Positions 7,293 through 14,208 of a stretch of 14,208 bases of DNA are shown one piece after another. Source of the stretch: Acidiphilium sp. CAG:727 (GTDB lineage Bacteria; Bacillota; Clostridia; Christensenellales; Borkfalkiaceae). The notes beneath the pieces are model-generated. The model did not search any database, was not told the DNA's origin, and saw nothing but the letters and a program-made list of their open reading frames with translations. A program made the translations under genes and the position numbers. Within the stretch, counting starts at the first letter, position 1. Each line of letters opens with the position of its first letter. Location of the stretch: contig FR898450.1 of assembly GCA_000437515.1 (NCBI GenBank), positions 5,986 through 20,193 on the forward strand, in the 5' to 3' direction.

Positions 7293-7983
7293 TTTCTTCT
7301 CCCAAAACGGCGAAAATTTCGCTCAAATTAAAAATTTCGTAATCGTATTTTACGTTTTCGGGGTTGCCTTCTTTGCGATAGTTTGCCCGACAGGTTTTTA
7401 TTCCGTTTTTTAACCCTAACGGAATATCCGAAACGAGCGAATCGCCTATTATCAACGTTTTTTCCCTCGTAAAATCGGGAATGCCGTTTTTTACCGCATT
7501 AAAAAATTCGTCGCTCGGCTTGGCGTAACCTATCTCGTCGGATATAAACACTCCGCTTAAAAACGGGCGGAGCATAGATAAATCGAGCCTGTTGTTCTGC
7601 ACCGATCTAACGCCGTTCGTTATTATGTACGAGCGGTATCCGAGTTTTTTAAGCCTTTCTAAAACGCTTTTCGTTTCGGGGTATAAAATGCAGGTGTTTT
7701 CGAGTTTTTTCTCGTAAACTTCCTGAAATTTTTCGGGGTCGGCGGTAGTGTTCATAACCCGATTGTATTCTACGTATCTGCCGATTAAAACCGAGCGTTT
7801 GTCGAGTTCCCCGCGGGAATATTTATCCCATAATTTCTGATTGATTTCGGAGTAAACGTCGTAGTCGATTTTCTCTTGCGGAAAACCGAATTCCGTTGCC
7901 GTTTCGGTAAAGCATTTTTTGCCCGACGCGTAAAAATCGAATAAAGTGTCGTCCGCGTCGAATAATAAAGTATCGAACAACAT
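7285..7983 (-). CDS. HAD-family hydrolase, YjjG-like nucleotidase
   Basis: A 232-residue cytoplasmic HAD-superfamily phosphatase. All four HAD motifs are present: motif I FDADDT with nucleophile Asp9 and acid/base Asp11; motif II ITNG (Thr122); motif III Lys155 in GYAKPSDEFF; motif IV IGDSLVSD with Asp181 and Asp186. A helical cap domain lies at about residues 17-95. The length, the DADDTLFDF start and the KPSDEFF motif point to the YjjG/YfnB group. Members of that group dephosphorylate nucleoside 5'-monophosphates and clear non-canonical pyrimidine nucleotides. An in-frame TGA lies 15 bases upstream, so the ATG at 7983 must be the start, yet there is no ribosome binding site. The Dabb gene overlaps its 3' end by 8 bases. 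Confidence 0.87.
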   Translation of the reverse strand: MLFDTLLFDADDTLFDFYASGKKCFTETATEFGFPQEKIDYDVYSEINQKLWDKYSRGELDKRSVLIGRYVEYNRVMNTTADPEKFQEVYEKKLENTCILYPETKSVLERLKKLGYRSYIITNGVRSVQNNRLDLSMLRPFLSGVFISDEIGYAKPSDEFFNAVKNGIPDFTREKTLIIGDSLVSDIPLGLKNGIKTCRANYRKEGNPENVKYDYEIFNLSEIFAVLGEEND

Positions 7984-7989
7984 GATTGA

Positions 7990-8018
7990 ATTGTATCATA
8001 AAGTATAAATATAATCAA
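7990..8018 (-). promoter_or_regulatory. Promoter of the HAD gene, predicting a leaderless mRNA
   Basis: On the minus strand TTGATT (8018-8013) and TACAAT (7995-7990) are 17 bases apart. Only six bases separate the -10 box from the ATG at 7983-7981, so transcription would begin at or next to the start codon. Confidence 0.55.
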
Positions 8019-8028
8019 CCGTTTGACG

Positions 8029-8057
8029 TTGACAAATCGGGTATAAAAAAGTATAAT
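8029..8057 (+). promoter_or_regulatory. Consensus sigma-A promoter of the ROK kinase gene
   Basis: TTGACA (8029-8034) and TATAAT (8052-8057) both match the consensus exactly, with a 17-base spacer. Transcription should begin near 8064. An inverted repeat CGAAAT-ATAA-ATTTCG (8063-8078) sits at that start, where it could act as an operator or as a 5' hairpin on the mRNA. Confidence 0.85.
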
Positions 8058-8093
8058 TGAAACGAAATATAAATTTCGCGAAAAGGTGATAAT

Positions 8094-9041
8094 ATGAAAT
8101 ATTATTTGGGCATAGATTTAGGCGGTACTTTCATCAAAGGCGGTGTCGTTGACGAAGACGGGAAAATAATCGCCAAAGAAAAAGTTCCGACCGAAAAAGA
8201 AAAGGGAGCGGAAGGCGTGATGGATAACGTCGCTTTGCTCGTCGATAAACTTCTTAAAGAAGCAAATCTCGAAAAGAGCGATATCGGCGGGGTCGGGATG
8301 GGCGTTCCCGGCATGATAAACGGCAAAGACGGCATAGTCGTTACAAGTAATAACCTTAACTGGCTTCACGTAGAGATGGTCAAGGGTATGAAAGATCGCA
8401 CGGGGCTGGATTTTACCATTACCAACGACGCTAACGCGGCTGCGCTCGGCGAGGCGACTTACGGCGTCGGCAGAGATTACGAAGACAGTATATTGCTTAC
8501 GCTCGGCACGGGCGTCGGCGGCGGCATAGTTTTAAGCAATCGCATAGTCGAAGGCAACAAGTCCGCGGGCGCGGAACTCGGTCATATGGTCATATGCGAC
8601 GGCGGCGAACAATGTACGTGCGGCAGAAAAGGGTGTTTCGAAGCGTACTGCTCGGCAACCGCTCTGATAAGAGATACGAAGCGCGCCATGCTCGCCCATA
8701 AAGACAGCAAGATGTGGGAAATCGGCGATATCGAAAAGGTCAGCGGCAAGACGGCTTTCGACTATAAAGATACGGATAAATACGCCCGCGAGGTAGTCGA
8801 TAATTATATCGAAAAACTCGCATGCGGTATAGCGAACATCGCGAATATTTTCCGTCCGCACGCGGTAATGCTCGGCGGCGGAGTATGCGCGCAGGGCGAC
8901 AATCTCATAAAACCCGTGCAAAAAATCGTGGACGAACAGATATTCGGCACGATTCACGGACCGAAGTGTCCCGTCATCATAGCAAAACTCGGCAACGACG
9001 CCGGCATGCTCGGCGCTGCCGCTCTCGTTATGAAAAAATAA
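8094..9041 (+). CDS. ROK-family glucokinase
   Basis: A 315-residue sugar kinase of the ROK family, at full length. The N-terminal phosphate-binding motif is LGIDLGGTFIKGG (residues 5-17). The sugar-binding and catalytic pair N111-D112 lies in ITNDANAAALGE, followed by the second nucleotide motif GTGVGGG (138-144). The ROK zinc site has His164 in ELGH and the cysteine motif CTCGRKGC (174-181), with E183 following. It would phosphorylate glucose with ATP to glucose-6-phosphate in the cytoplasm; related hexose or amino-sugar specificity cannot be excluded. No DNA-binding domain precedes it, so it is a kinase and not a ROK repressor. The start is set by AAAGGTGAT just before the ATG. It has its own consensus promoter, implying high basal expression. 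Confidence 0.92.
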   Translation: MKYYLGIDLGGTFIKGGVVDEDGKIIAKEKVPTEKEKGAEGVMDNVALLVDKLLKEANLEKSDIGGVGMGVPGMINGKDGIVVTSNNLNWLHVEMVKGMKDRTGLDFTITNDANAAALGEATYGVGRDYEDSILLTLGTGVGGGIVLSNRIVEGNKSAGAELGHMVICDGGEQCTCGRKGCFEAYCSATALIRDTKRAMLAHKDSKMWEIGDIEKVSGKTAFDYKDTDKYAREVVDNYIEKLACGIANIANIFRPHAVMLGGGVCAQGDNLIKPVQKIVDEQIFGTIHGPKCPVIIAKLGNDAGMLGAAALVMKK

Positions 9042-9080
9042 AAAAAGTGCGAAAATCGCTTATAAAACGCTGCCACGGCG

Positions 9081-9110
9081 TTGACAAACCGAAAGGTTAT
9101 ATTATATAAT
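9081..9110 (+). promoter_or_regulatory. Promoter of the cytidylate kinase-lysS unit
   Basis: TTGACA (9081-9086) and TATAAT (9105-9110) are 18 bases apart. The predicted start near 9117 leaves about 20 bases before the ATG at 9138. A short inverted repeat AACGC/GCGTT (9066-9082) touches the -35 box. Confidence 0.65.
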
Positions 9111-9137
9111 AAACAAAATAAACTTTTTCGGGTTTTT

Positions 9138-9680
9138 ATGCAAGAATTCAGAATATCGCTTGCCGGCGATTTAGGCAGCGGCAAAAGCACGGTCGGGGCG
9201 ATACTAAAAGATCGTTTCCGCGCGGAAATCATTTCTATCGGTAAAATTCAACGTCAGATGGCGGCGGATATGGGTATGGATACCTGTGAGTTCAATCGTT
9301 ATCAGGAAACCCACCCCGAATTCGATAAAGTGCTTGACGGTAAACTTGCCGAGTACGAAAAGACGGACGGAAATTTTATTTTTGATTCCCGTATGGCGTG
9401 GCACTTTACGCCGAGCGCGTTCAGCGTTTACCTTAAATGCGACCCGACGGAAGCGGCTAAAAGAGTCGCGGCTGCGGCGAGAAAAGACGAATCTTATAAT
9501 TCGGAGCAGGAAGCGGCGGACAAGTTGACTTTGCGCCGCGAACGCGAAAAAAAGCGTTATTACGACTTCTACGGGGTCGATATAACGGATATGGACAATT
9601 ACGATCTTGTCGTCGACACGACGGACAAGACCCCCGAAGAAGTGGCCGAAGCGATAGCGAAGGCTTATTTCAAAAAATAA
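9138..9680 (+). CDS. Cytidylate kinase-like P-loop kinase
   Basis: A 180-residue cytoplasmic NMP kinase-like protein. The P-loop is GDLGSGKST (residues 10-18). ISIGKIQRQMA then follows, like the ISAGxIFRxxA segment of archaeal-type cytidylate kinases, and the LID-like basic segment RREREKKRY lies near residues 135-143. The family phosphorylates CMP or dCMP with ATP, but some members have unproven substrates, so cmk is not assigned. The frame opens earlier, at a TTG at 9081, but that codon is the -35 box of the promoter, so the ATG at 9138 is the realistic start. Its ribosome binding site is poor (only CGGG nearby). It lies 16 bases before the class I LysRS gene and is probably co-transcribed with it. 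Confidence 0.8.
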   Translation: MQEFRISLAGDLGSGKSTVGAILKDRFRAEIISIGKIQRQMAADMGMDTCEFNRYQETHPEFDKVLDGKLAEYEKTDGNFIFDSRMAWHFTPSAFSVYLKCDPTEAAKRVAAAARKDESYNSEQEAADKLTLRREREKKRYYDFYGVDITDMDNYDLVVDTTDKTPEEVAEAIAKAYFKK

Positions 9681-9696
9681 TCGAGAGGAATACGGT

Positions 9697-11268
9697 ATGC
9701 ATTGGGCAGAGAGAATAGCGGACGAACTTATAGCGGAAAATCCCGGTAAAGAGGAATTTTTGTGCGCGGCGGGTACCAGCCCGTCGGGCTCGGTACACAT
9801 AGGCAATTTCAGGGACGTAGCCACGCCCTTTTTCGTCGTCAAAGCGTTGAGGGCGAGGGGCAAAAAGGCAAGACTTATGCTTTCGTGGGACGATTTCGAT
9901 CGTCTTCGCAAAGTCCCCAAAAACATCGCGGCGATAGATCCCGAATTCGATAAATATCTCGGTATGCCTTACTCGATGATTCCCGATCCGAACGGCAAGC
10001 GCGAATCTTTCGCCGACTACTACGAAAAAGAATACGAAAAATCGTTGGAAGAACTCGGTATAGATATCGAATACCGATATCAGGGCAAAGAATACCGTTC
10101 GGGCAGATACGTAGACGGCATAATAAAGGCTATGCACTCCCGTAAAGAAATTTACGACATCTTAATGAAGTACAAAACGCAGGACAGCGACGAGGGCGAA
10201 AGAGAAAATTACTATCCTCTGAGCGTTTATTGCAGCGACTGCGTAAAAGATTTTACCGAAATATTGTCTTATAACGAAGAAACCGAAGATATAACTTACA
10301 GATGTAAAGTCTGCGGTAAGACCGAAACGGTCAATCTCCGCGACTATCATCTCGTAAAACTCATGTGGAAAATCGACTGGCCCATGCGCTGGGGCGTCGA
10401 AGGCGTAGACTTCGAACCGGGCGGCATAGACCACGCGGCTGCAAGCGGATCTTTCGTCGTCGCAAAAGAAATCGCCGACAAGATATTCAACGTCAAAGCG
10501 CCTAAATTCCAACCCTACGGCTGGCTTTCCATCGCCGGCTTGGGAGATATGCACTCGTCCACGGGCAATAACATAACCCCCGCCACGGTACTCGAAGTAT
10601 ACGAACCCGATATGGTAAGGTGGCTTTTCGCGAAGTACGCGCCTACCGACGGCTTCGCGTTCAATTTCGACGATACGATAATCAGACATTACAGCGAATT
10701 CGATAAAGGGCTGGAATCCGCCAAAAACGGAACCGCCGACGAATATACCACCGCGGTTTATAAACTCAGCATGTTAAACGGGCTCGACACTCCCGCAAAA
10801 GTTCCGTTCGGTGTGCTTGCTTCGGTCGCTACGATAGTAGATTTCAACCCGCAGTCCGTCAAAGAAATACTCGCGAAAGTAGGAGTAAACTTTGAAAAAC
10901 GCGACGAAGAAAGATTGCTTCGCGTCAAGAACTGGATAACCAAACATCAGCCGTCGAAAATGTATAAACTCCTTACCGGGAGAAACGACGAGTATTACGC
11001 GACTTTGTCCGACGAAGAAAAGACGGCGATCAAGGCTCTTGCGGATTTCGTAGAAGCAAAAGACGGGATAGGCGAGCAGGAGGTACAGCAATACCTTTAC
11101 TCGATTATCAACAAACCCGAACTTACCAAAAAAGAAAACACGGTTCGCCAACAGAGATTTTTTGCGGTATTTTACAATCTTTTGTTCGGTACGGATAAGG
11201 GTCCGAGATTATATCTCTTCCTTTCCGCAATCGACAAGAGCAAATATCTTAACTTGTTAAAATTTTAA
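9697..11268 (+). CDS. lysS: Class I (archaeal-type) lysyl-tRNA synthetase
   Basis: A 523-residue class I LysRS, full length. It charges tRNA-Lys with lysine in the cytoplasm. The HIGH-type motif is HIGN (residues 34-37, in SPSGSVHIGNFRD). A zinc-ribbon insert has CSDC (179-182) and CKVC (203-206). The segment WKIDWPMRW followed by FEPGGIDH is typical of this family. The anticodon-binding helical domain occupies roughly the last 200 residues. The KMSKS-type loop is unusual: residues 284-291 read DMHSSTGN, lacking the first lysine (see findings). GAGAGGA just upstream fixes the start. Class I LysRS is standard in archaea and patchy in bacteria; some bacteria also carry a class II enzyme. Whether this is the only LysRS in the genome cannot be seen here. 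Confidence 0.93.
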   Translation: MHWAERIADELIAENPGKEEFLCAAGTSPSGSVHIGNFRDVATPFFVVKALRARGKKARLMLSWDDFDRLRKVPKNIAAIDPEFDKYLGMPYSMIPDPNGKRESFADYYEKEYEKSLEELGIDIEYRYQGKEYRSGRYVDGIIKAMHSRKEIYDILMKYKTQDSDEGERENYYPLSVYCSDCVKDFTEILSYNEETEDITYRCKVCGKTETVNLRDYHLVKLMWKIDWPMRWGVEGVDFEPGGIDHAAASGSFVVAKEIADKIFNVKAPKFQPYGWLSIAGLGDMHSSTGNNITPATVLEVYEPDMVRWLFAKYAPTDGFAFNFDDTIIRHYSEFDKGLESAKNGTADEYTTAVYKLSMLNGLDTPAKVPFGVLASVATIVDFNPQSVKEILAKVGVNFEKRDEERLLRVKNWITKHQPSKMYKLLTGRNDEYYATLSDEEKTAIKALADFVEAKDGIGEQEVQQYLYSIINKPELTKKENTVRQQRFFAVFYNLLFGTDKGPRLYLFLSAIDKSKYLNLLKF

Positions 11269-11275
11269 CTTAAAG

Positions 11276-11303
11276 GCGGGCGTCGGATACGCTCGCTTTG
11301 CGT
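11276..11303 (+). terminator. Hairpin between lysS and the peptidase gene
   Basis: GCGGGCGT (11276-11283) pairs with ACGCTCGC (11289-11296) over eight base pairs, one of them G-U, around the loop CGGAT. TTTGCGTTT follows. The interrupted T-tract suggests a weak terminator or attenuator and not a full stop. No convincing separate promoter for the peptidase gene was seen in the 67-base gap. Confidence 0.45.
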
Positions 11304-11335
11304 TTATATAAAGTTTGCATAAAAAGGAGAGAAGC

Positions 11336-13033
11336 ATGAACGAAAACTTCAGATTCAAAGATTTGCCTTACGTCCGCCCCGATTTCGCCAAAGTCAAAAC
11401 CGAACTCGCCGCGATTACCGAAAAAATGAAAAACGCCGCTTCTTACGACGATGCAAAAGTCGCCTATTTTAACTTCGAAGCGACTATGAGCGACCTTCGC
11501 GACGCGTACACGATAGTTTCCATTCGTCATACAGTCGATACGAGAGATAAATTCTACGACGACGAAAACGAATTTTTGTCGGAAGCGTTCCCCGAACTTT
11601 CGCCCTATACCGTCGCGTTTTCAAACGCCTTGTACGACGGCAAATTCAAAGCCGATTTCGAAAAAGAATTCGGAAAGCAACTTCTTTCGATGATAGAACT
11701 CGAACGTAAGTCTTTTTCCGAAAAAAATATTCCGCTTCAACAGAAAGAAGCGAAACTCTGTAACGAATACGAGAAGATCATCGCTTCCGCCGAAATCGAT
11801 TTCGACGGCGAAAAACGTAATCTTTACGGCGTTATGAAGTACTTCGAAGACGAAGACAGAGAAGTAAGAAAAGCGGCGTGGAAAAAGTACGAAGAATTTT
11901 TCGCGAGCCACGAAAAACGCTTCGAAGAAATCTGGGACGAACTCATAAAAGTAAGAAACGAACAGGGCAGAAATTTAGGCTTCGAAAATTTTATACCTCT
12001 GGGTTATATGCAGCAGGGCAGAACGGATTATAACGCCGCCGACGTCGCCTCTTTCAGAGAGCAGGTAAAAGAAGAACTCGTGCCGCTTTGCAGTAAACTT
12101 TACGAGGCTCAGGCGAAGAGATTAAATCTCGATAAAGTCCGCGTATACGACGAAAATTGCGTATTTGCGGACGGCAACGCCACGCCTATCGGCAACGACG
12201 ACGAACTCGTGGAAATCGCCCGCGAAATGTATAAAGACATGAGCAAAGAAACGGGCGAATTCATCGACTTTATGATAGACCACGAATTGCTCGACTTAAA
12301 GAATAAGCCGGGTAAGGCTTCTACGGGCTATATGACCTCTATTCTTAAATACAAAGCCCCGTTCGTGTTCTCGTGCTTTAACGGAACGATCGGAGATATT
12401 CAGGTGCTTACGCACGAACTCGGACACGCTTTCGCGGGTTACGAAGCCATGCGTAATCAGCCGATCGCCGACTATTATTCCGAGTCCACCGACATAGCCG
12501 AAATTCACTCCATGAGCATGGAGCAATTCGCATATCCTTACGCCGAAAAATTCTTCGGCGACAAAGCGAATAAATTCCGCTTCCAGCACTTGCAGGAAGC
12601 AATCACTTTCGTTCCGTTCGGCGTTGCCGTCGACGAGTATCAGCATATCGTCTACGCTCACCCCGAACTCACCCCGAAAGAGAGAACGGCGGAATGGAAA
12701 AAACTCGAAGCGAAATATATGCCGTGGAGAGATTACGACGGTATGGAATTTTTCGGCAGAGGCGGTTGGTGGTATCATAAGATACACATTTTCCTCTATC
12801 CGTTCTATTATATCAACTATACGCTTACTACCATGGGCGCGATGGAATTCAAAAAGAAAATGCACGAAGATAAAACTTCGGCGTGGAACGACTATATGAA
12901 TCTCTGTAAAGTGGGCGGAAGCAAGAGTTATCTCGAAACCCTTGCGTACGCGAATCTTTCCGATCCTTTCAAACCCGGCTCGGTAAAAAAAGCAATTTCC
13001 TTCGCAAAAGAAATCCTTCTTTCGCAAATCTGA
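11336..13033 (+). CDS. M3-family oligoendopeptidase (PepF-like)
   Basis: A 565-residue zinc metallopeptidase of the M3 (thimet/PepF) family. The zinc motif HELGH gives His360, Glu361 and His364, with the third ligand at Glu389 (IAEIHSMSMEQF), 25 residues downstream as usual for M3. The helical N-terminal half would close over the substrate channel, and motifs such as GRGGWWYHKIHIF near the C-terminus are typical of clostridial members. There is no signal peptide, so it acts in the cytoplasm, where it would trim short peptides. AAAGGAG places the start at 11336; an ATG at 11315, seven codons upstream, lacks such a site. It is probably partly co-transcribed with lysS through the intervening hairpin and ends at a strong terminator. 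Confidence 0.9.
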   Translation: MNENFRFKDLPYVRPDFAKVKTELAAITEKMKNAASYDDAKVAYFNFEATMSDLRDAYTIVSIRHTVDTRDKFYDDENEFLSEAFPELSPYTVAFSNALYDGKFKADFEKEFGKQLLSMIELERKSFSEKNIPLQQKEAKLCNEYEKIIASAEIDFDGEKRNLYGVMKYFEDEDREVRKAAWKKYEEFFASHEKRFEEIWDELIKVRNEQGRNLGFENFIPLGYMQQGRTDYNAADVASFREQVKEELVPLCSKLYEAQAKRLNLDKVRVYDENCVFADGNATPIGNDDELVEIAREMYKDMSKETGEFIDFMIDHELLDLKNKPGKASTGYMTSILKYKAPFVFSCFNGTIGDIQVLTHELGHAFAGYEAMRNQPIADYYSESTDIAEIHSMSMEQFAYPYAEKFFGDKANKFRFQHLQEAITFVPFGVAVDEYQHIVYAHPELTPKERTAEWKKLEAKYMPWRDYDGMEFFGRGGWWYHKIHIFLYPFYYINYTLTTMGAMEFKKKMHEDKTSAWNDYMNLCKVGGSKSYLETLAYANLSDPFKPGSVKKAISFAKEILLSQI

Positions 13034-13050
13034 AAAATCACGGAATAATC

Positions 13051-13076
13051 AAACCTTCCTTCGGGAAGGTTTTTTT
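13051..13076 (+). terminator. Intrinsic terminator after the oligoendopeptidase gene
   Basis: AAACCTTCC (13051-13059) pairs with GGAAGGTTT (13064-13072) around a stable UUCG tetraloop, and the T-run continues to 13076. It starts 18 bases after the peptidase stop codon and is the clearest terminator in the window. Confidence 0.95.
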
Positions 13077-13098
13077 ATACGAAAATCGATATAAATAC

Positions 13099-13127
13099 TT
13101 GTAAAAAATCACAATATATGGTACAAT
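13099..13127 (+). promoter_or_regulatory. Sigma-A promoter of the topoisomerase gene
   Basis: TTGTAA (13099-13104) and TACAAT (13122-13127) are separated by 17 bases, immediately after the previous terminator. The predicted start near 13134 leaves a leader of about 29 bases containing the GGAGGAG ribosome binding site. Confidence 0.75.
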
Positions 13128-13162
13128 ATTCAAGTAACTATAACAAACTATGGAGGAGAATA

Positions 13163-14208
13163 ATGTCGAAAGACTATAATTCGCAGGACATTAAAATTCT
13201 TGAAGGGCTCGAAGCCGTAAGAGTTCGTCCCGGTATGTATATCGGGTCGACGGGTTCGAGGGGGCTTCACCACATTTTATGGGAAATAGTCGATAACGCC
13301 GTAGACGAAGCGGCAAACGGCTTTGCAGATACGATAGAAGTCGTGCTGTATAAAGACGGAAGCGTTTCCGTCGAAGATAATGGGCGCGGTATACCCGTAG
13401 ATATTCATAAGCAGGCCGGCGTTTCCGGCGTTCAGGTAGTATTCACGCAATTACATGCGGGCGGTAAATTCAATAACGAAAATTACAGTTTTTCGGGCGG
13501 TCTGCACGGCGTAGGGGCGTCGGTAACGAACGCTCTTTCCGAATGGCTCAAAGTAGAAGTTTATAATAAGACCGTCTATTCTATGGAGTTTACCAGCCAC
13601 TACGACCCGTCAAAGAAAAAGATTATTTCGGGCGACCCCGTCGCTCCGCTTAAAAATACGGGCGTAAAAACCGCGAAAACGGGAACTCTCGTTCGATTCA
13701 AACCCGATAAAAGGGTATTCGAAACGATCGAATTCAATCTCGAAACCATCGCTAAAAGACTACGCGAACTTGCGTTTCTCAATCGCGGACTTACGATAAA
13801 ACTTACCGATCTTCGCGACGACGACAAATTCTATTCCAAGACGTTCAAATACGACGGCGGCATTATAGATTACGTCCTGTATCTCAACGAAAGCAAGACT
13901 AAACTCTACGATCTGCCCGTTTACGGCAAAGCCGAAAAAGACGGAATAGTAGTCGAGTTTGCAATGCAGCATACCGACAGTTACGTCGAAAGCGTATTTT
14001 CGTTCGTAAACAATATTCCGACCCCCGAGGGCGGCACGCACGAAATAGGCTTCAAGACCGCTTTGACCAAGGTTCTTAACGACTTTGCGAAATCGAATAA
14101 CTACGTGAAAGAAAAAGACGCTCCGTTAATCGGCGAAGACTTCCGCGAAGGTCTTACCGCATTGCTTTCGATAAAGATGAAAAACGTCGAATTCGAAGGT
14201 CAGACCAA
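13163..14208 (+). CDS. Type IIA topoisomerase subunit B, 5' part (ParE-like)
   Basis: The first 348 codons are present and the gene runs off the right edge. It is the ATPase subunit of DNA gyrase or topoisomerase IV. The N-terminal GHKL ATPase fold is complete: opening LEGLEAVRVRPGMYIGST (residues 13-30), WEIVDNAVDEA with Glu41, Asn45 and Asp48, DNGRGIP (72-78), and the ATP-lid SGGLHGVGAS (111-120). The transducer domain follows from about residue 220, with NNIPTPEGGTHEIG and the conserved REGLTALLSIK and FEGQT near the edge. GGLHGVGASVTNALSEWL and GGTHEIGFKTAL look more like ParE than GyrB, but the two are easily confused, so no symbol is given. GGAGG (13152-13156) fixes the start. A parC/gyrA partner probably lies downstream, out of view. 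Confidence 0.92.
   Translation, partial: MSKDYNSQDIKILEGLEAVRVRPGMYIGSTGSRGLHHILWEIVDNAVDEAANGFADTIEVVLYKDGSVSVEDNGRGIPVDIHKQAGVSGVQVVFTQLHAGGKFNNENYSFSGGLHGVGASVTNALSEWLKVEVYNKTVYSMEFTSHYDPSKKKIISGDPVAPLKNTGVKTAKTGTLVRFKPDKRVFETIEFNLETIAKRLRELAFLNRGLTIKLTDLRDDDKFYSKTFKYDGGIIDYVLYLNESKTKLYDLPVYGKAEKDGIVVEFAMQHTDSYVESVFSFVNNIPTPEGGTHEIGFKTALTKVLNDFAKSNNYVKEKDAPLIGEDFREGLTALLSIKMKNVEFEGQT

Noticed and set aside
8532..8957. Minus-strand frames within the ROK gene, and similar long antisense frames in other genes
   Set aside because: All sit opposite well-supported genes and have no ribosome binding sites or family motifs. They are shadows produced by the codon bias.
9081..9137. A TTG start for the cytidylate kinase-like gene adding 19 residues
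   Set aside because: The TTG is the first half of the -35 box, upstream of the predicted transcription start. The added residues precede the family-typical start.
1..14208. CRISPR arrays, tRNA or rRNA genes, transposases, phage genes or integration sites
   Set aside because: I scanned the gaps and gene ends and saw no repeat-spacer pattern, tRNA cloverleaf, terminal inverted repeats or mobile-element proteins.

Overview
The window reads as chromosomal DNA of a low-to-mid GC Gram-positive bacterium, most likely a member of class Clostridia. This is an inference from strong AGGAGG-type ribosome binding sites, sigma-A promoters with TTGACA/TATAAT-like boxes, an archaeal-type class I lysyl-tRNA synthetase, an archaeal-type cytidylate kinase-like protein and a MarR-regulated heterodimeric ABC exporter. 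It looks like an uncultured-genome contig, because one stretch (about 4922-4974) has homopolymers typical of poor sequencing or assembly. No phage, transposase, CRISPR array, tRNA or rRNA was seen.

Layout. (1) 141-4124: a tight plus-strand operon with a MarR regulator and two half-size ABC exporter subunits (4-nt gap, then an ATGA overlap). The two ATPase domains carry complementary degenerate motifs, as expected of a heterodimer with one working and one dead ATP site. (2) 4298-5030: a small lipoprotein of unknown function, then a 5'-less remnant of a second copy, then a ribosome binding site and ATG that run straight into G and C homopolymers. This looks like a decayed or mis-assembled tandem lipoprotein array. 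(3) 5036-7983: a minus-strand type I phosphoribosyltransferase diverging from a broken P-type (Ca2+-type) ATPase. The ATPase has one in-frame TAG and then stops in mid-domain, joined tail to tail to a truncated Dabb-family gene. The Dabb gene follows a YjjG-like HAD hydrolase in a minus-strand operon. (4) 8094-13033: plus-strand housekeeping genes, namely a ROK-family glucokinase under a consensus promoter, a cytidylate kinase-like protein, class I LysRS and an M3-family oligoendopeptidase, ending in a strong terminator. (5) 13163-end: the 5' part of a type IIA topoisomerase B subunit (ParE more likely than GyrB), running off the right edge.

How the genes work together. The MarR-ABC block is a self-contained efflux module that the regulator probably controls. 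The phosphoribosyltransferase, YjjG-like nucleotidase and cytidylate kinase-like protein all concern nucleotide salvage or housecleaning, but they sit in separate transcription units. I found no convincing new multi-gene system. The features most worth checking are the doubly broken ATPase and its join to the Dabb gene, the lipoprotein array with its homopolymer tract, the unusual KMSKS loop of LysRS, and the predicted leaderless HAD transcript.
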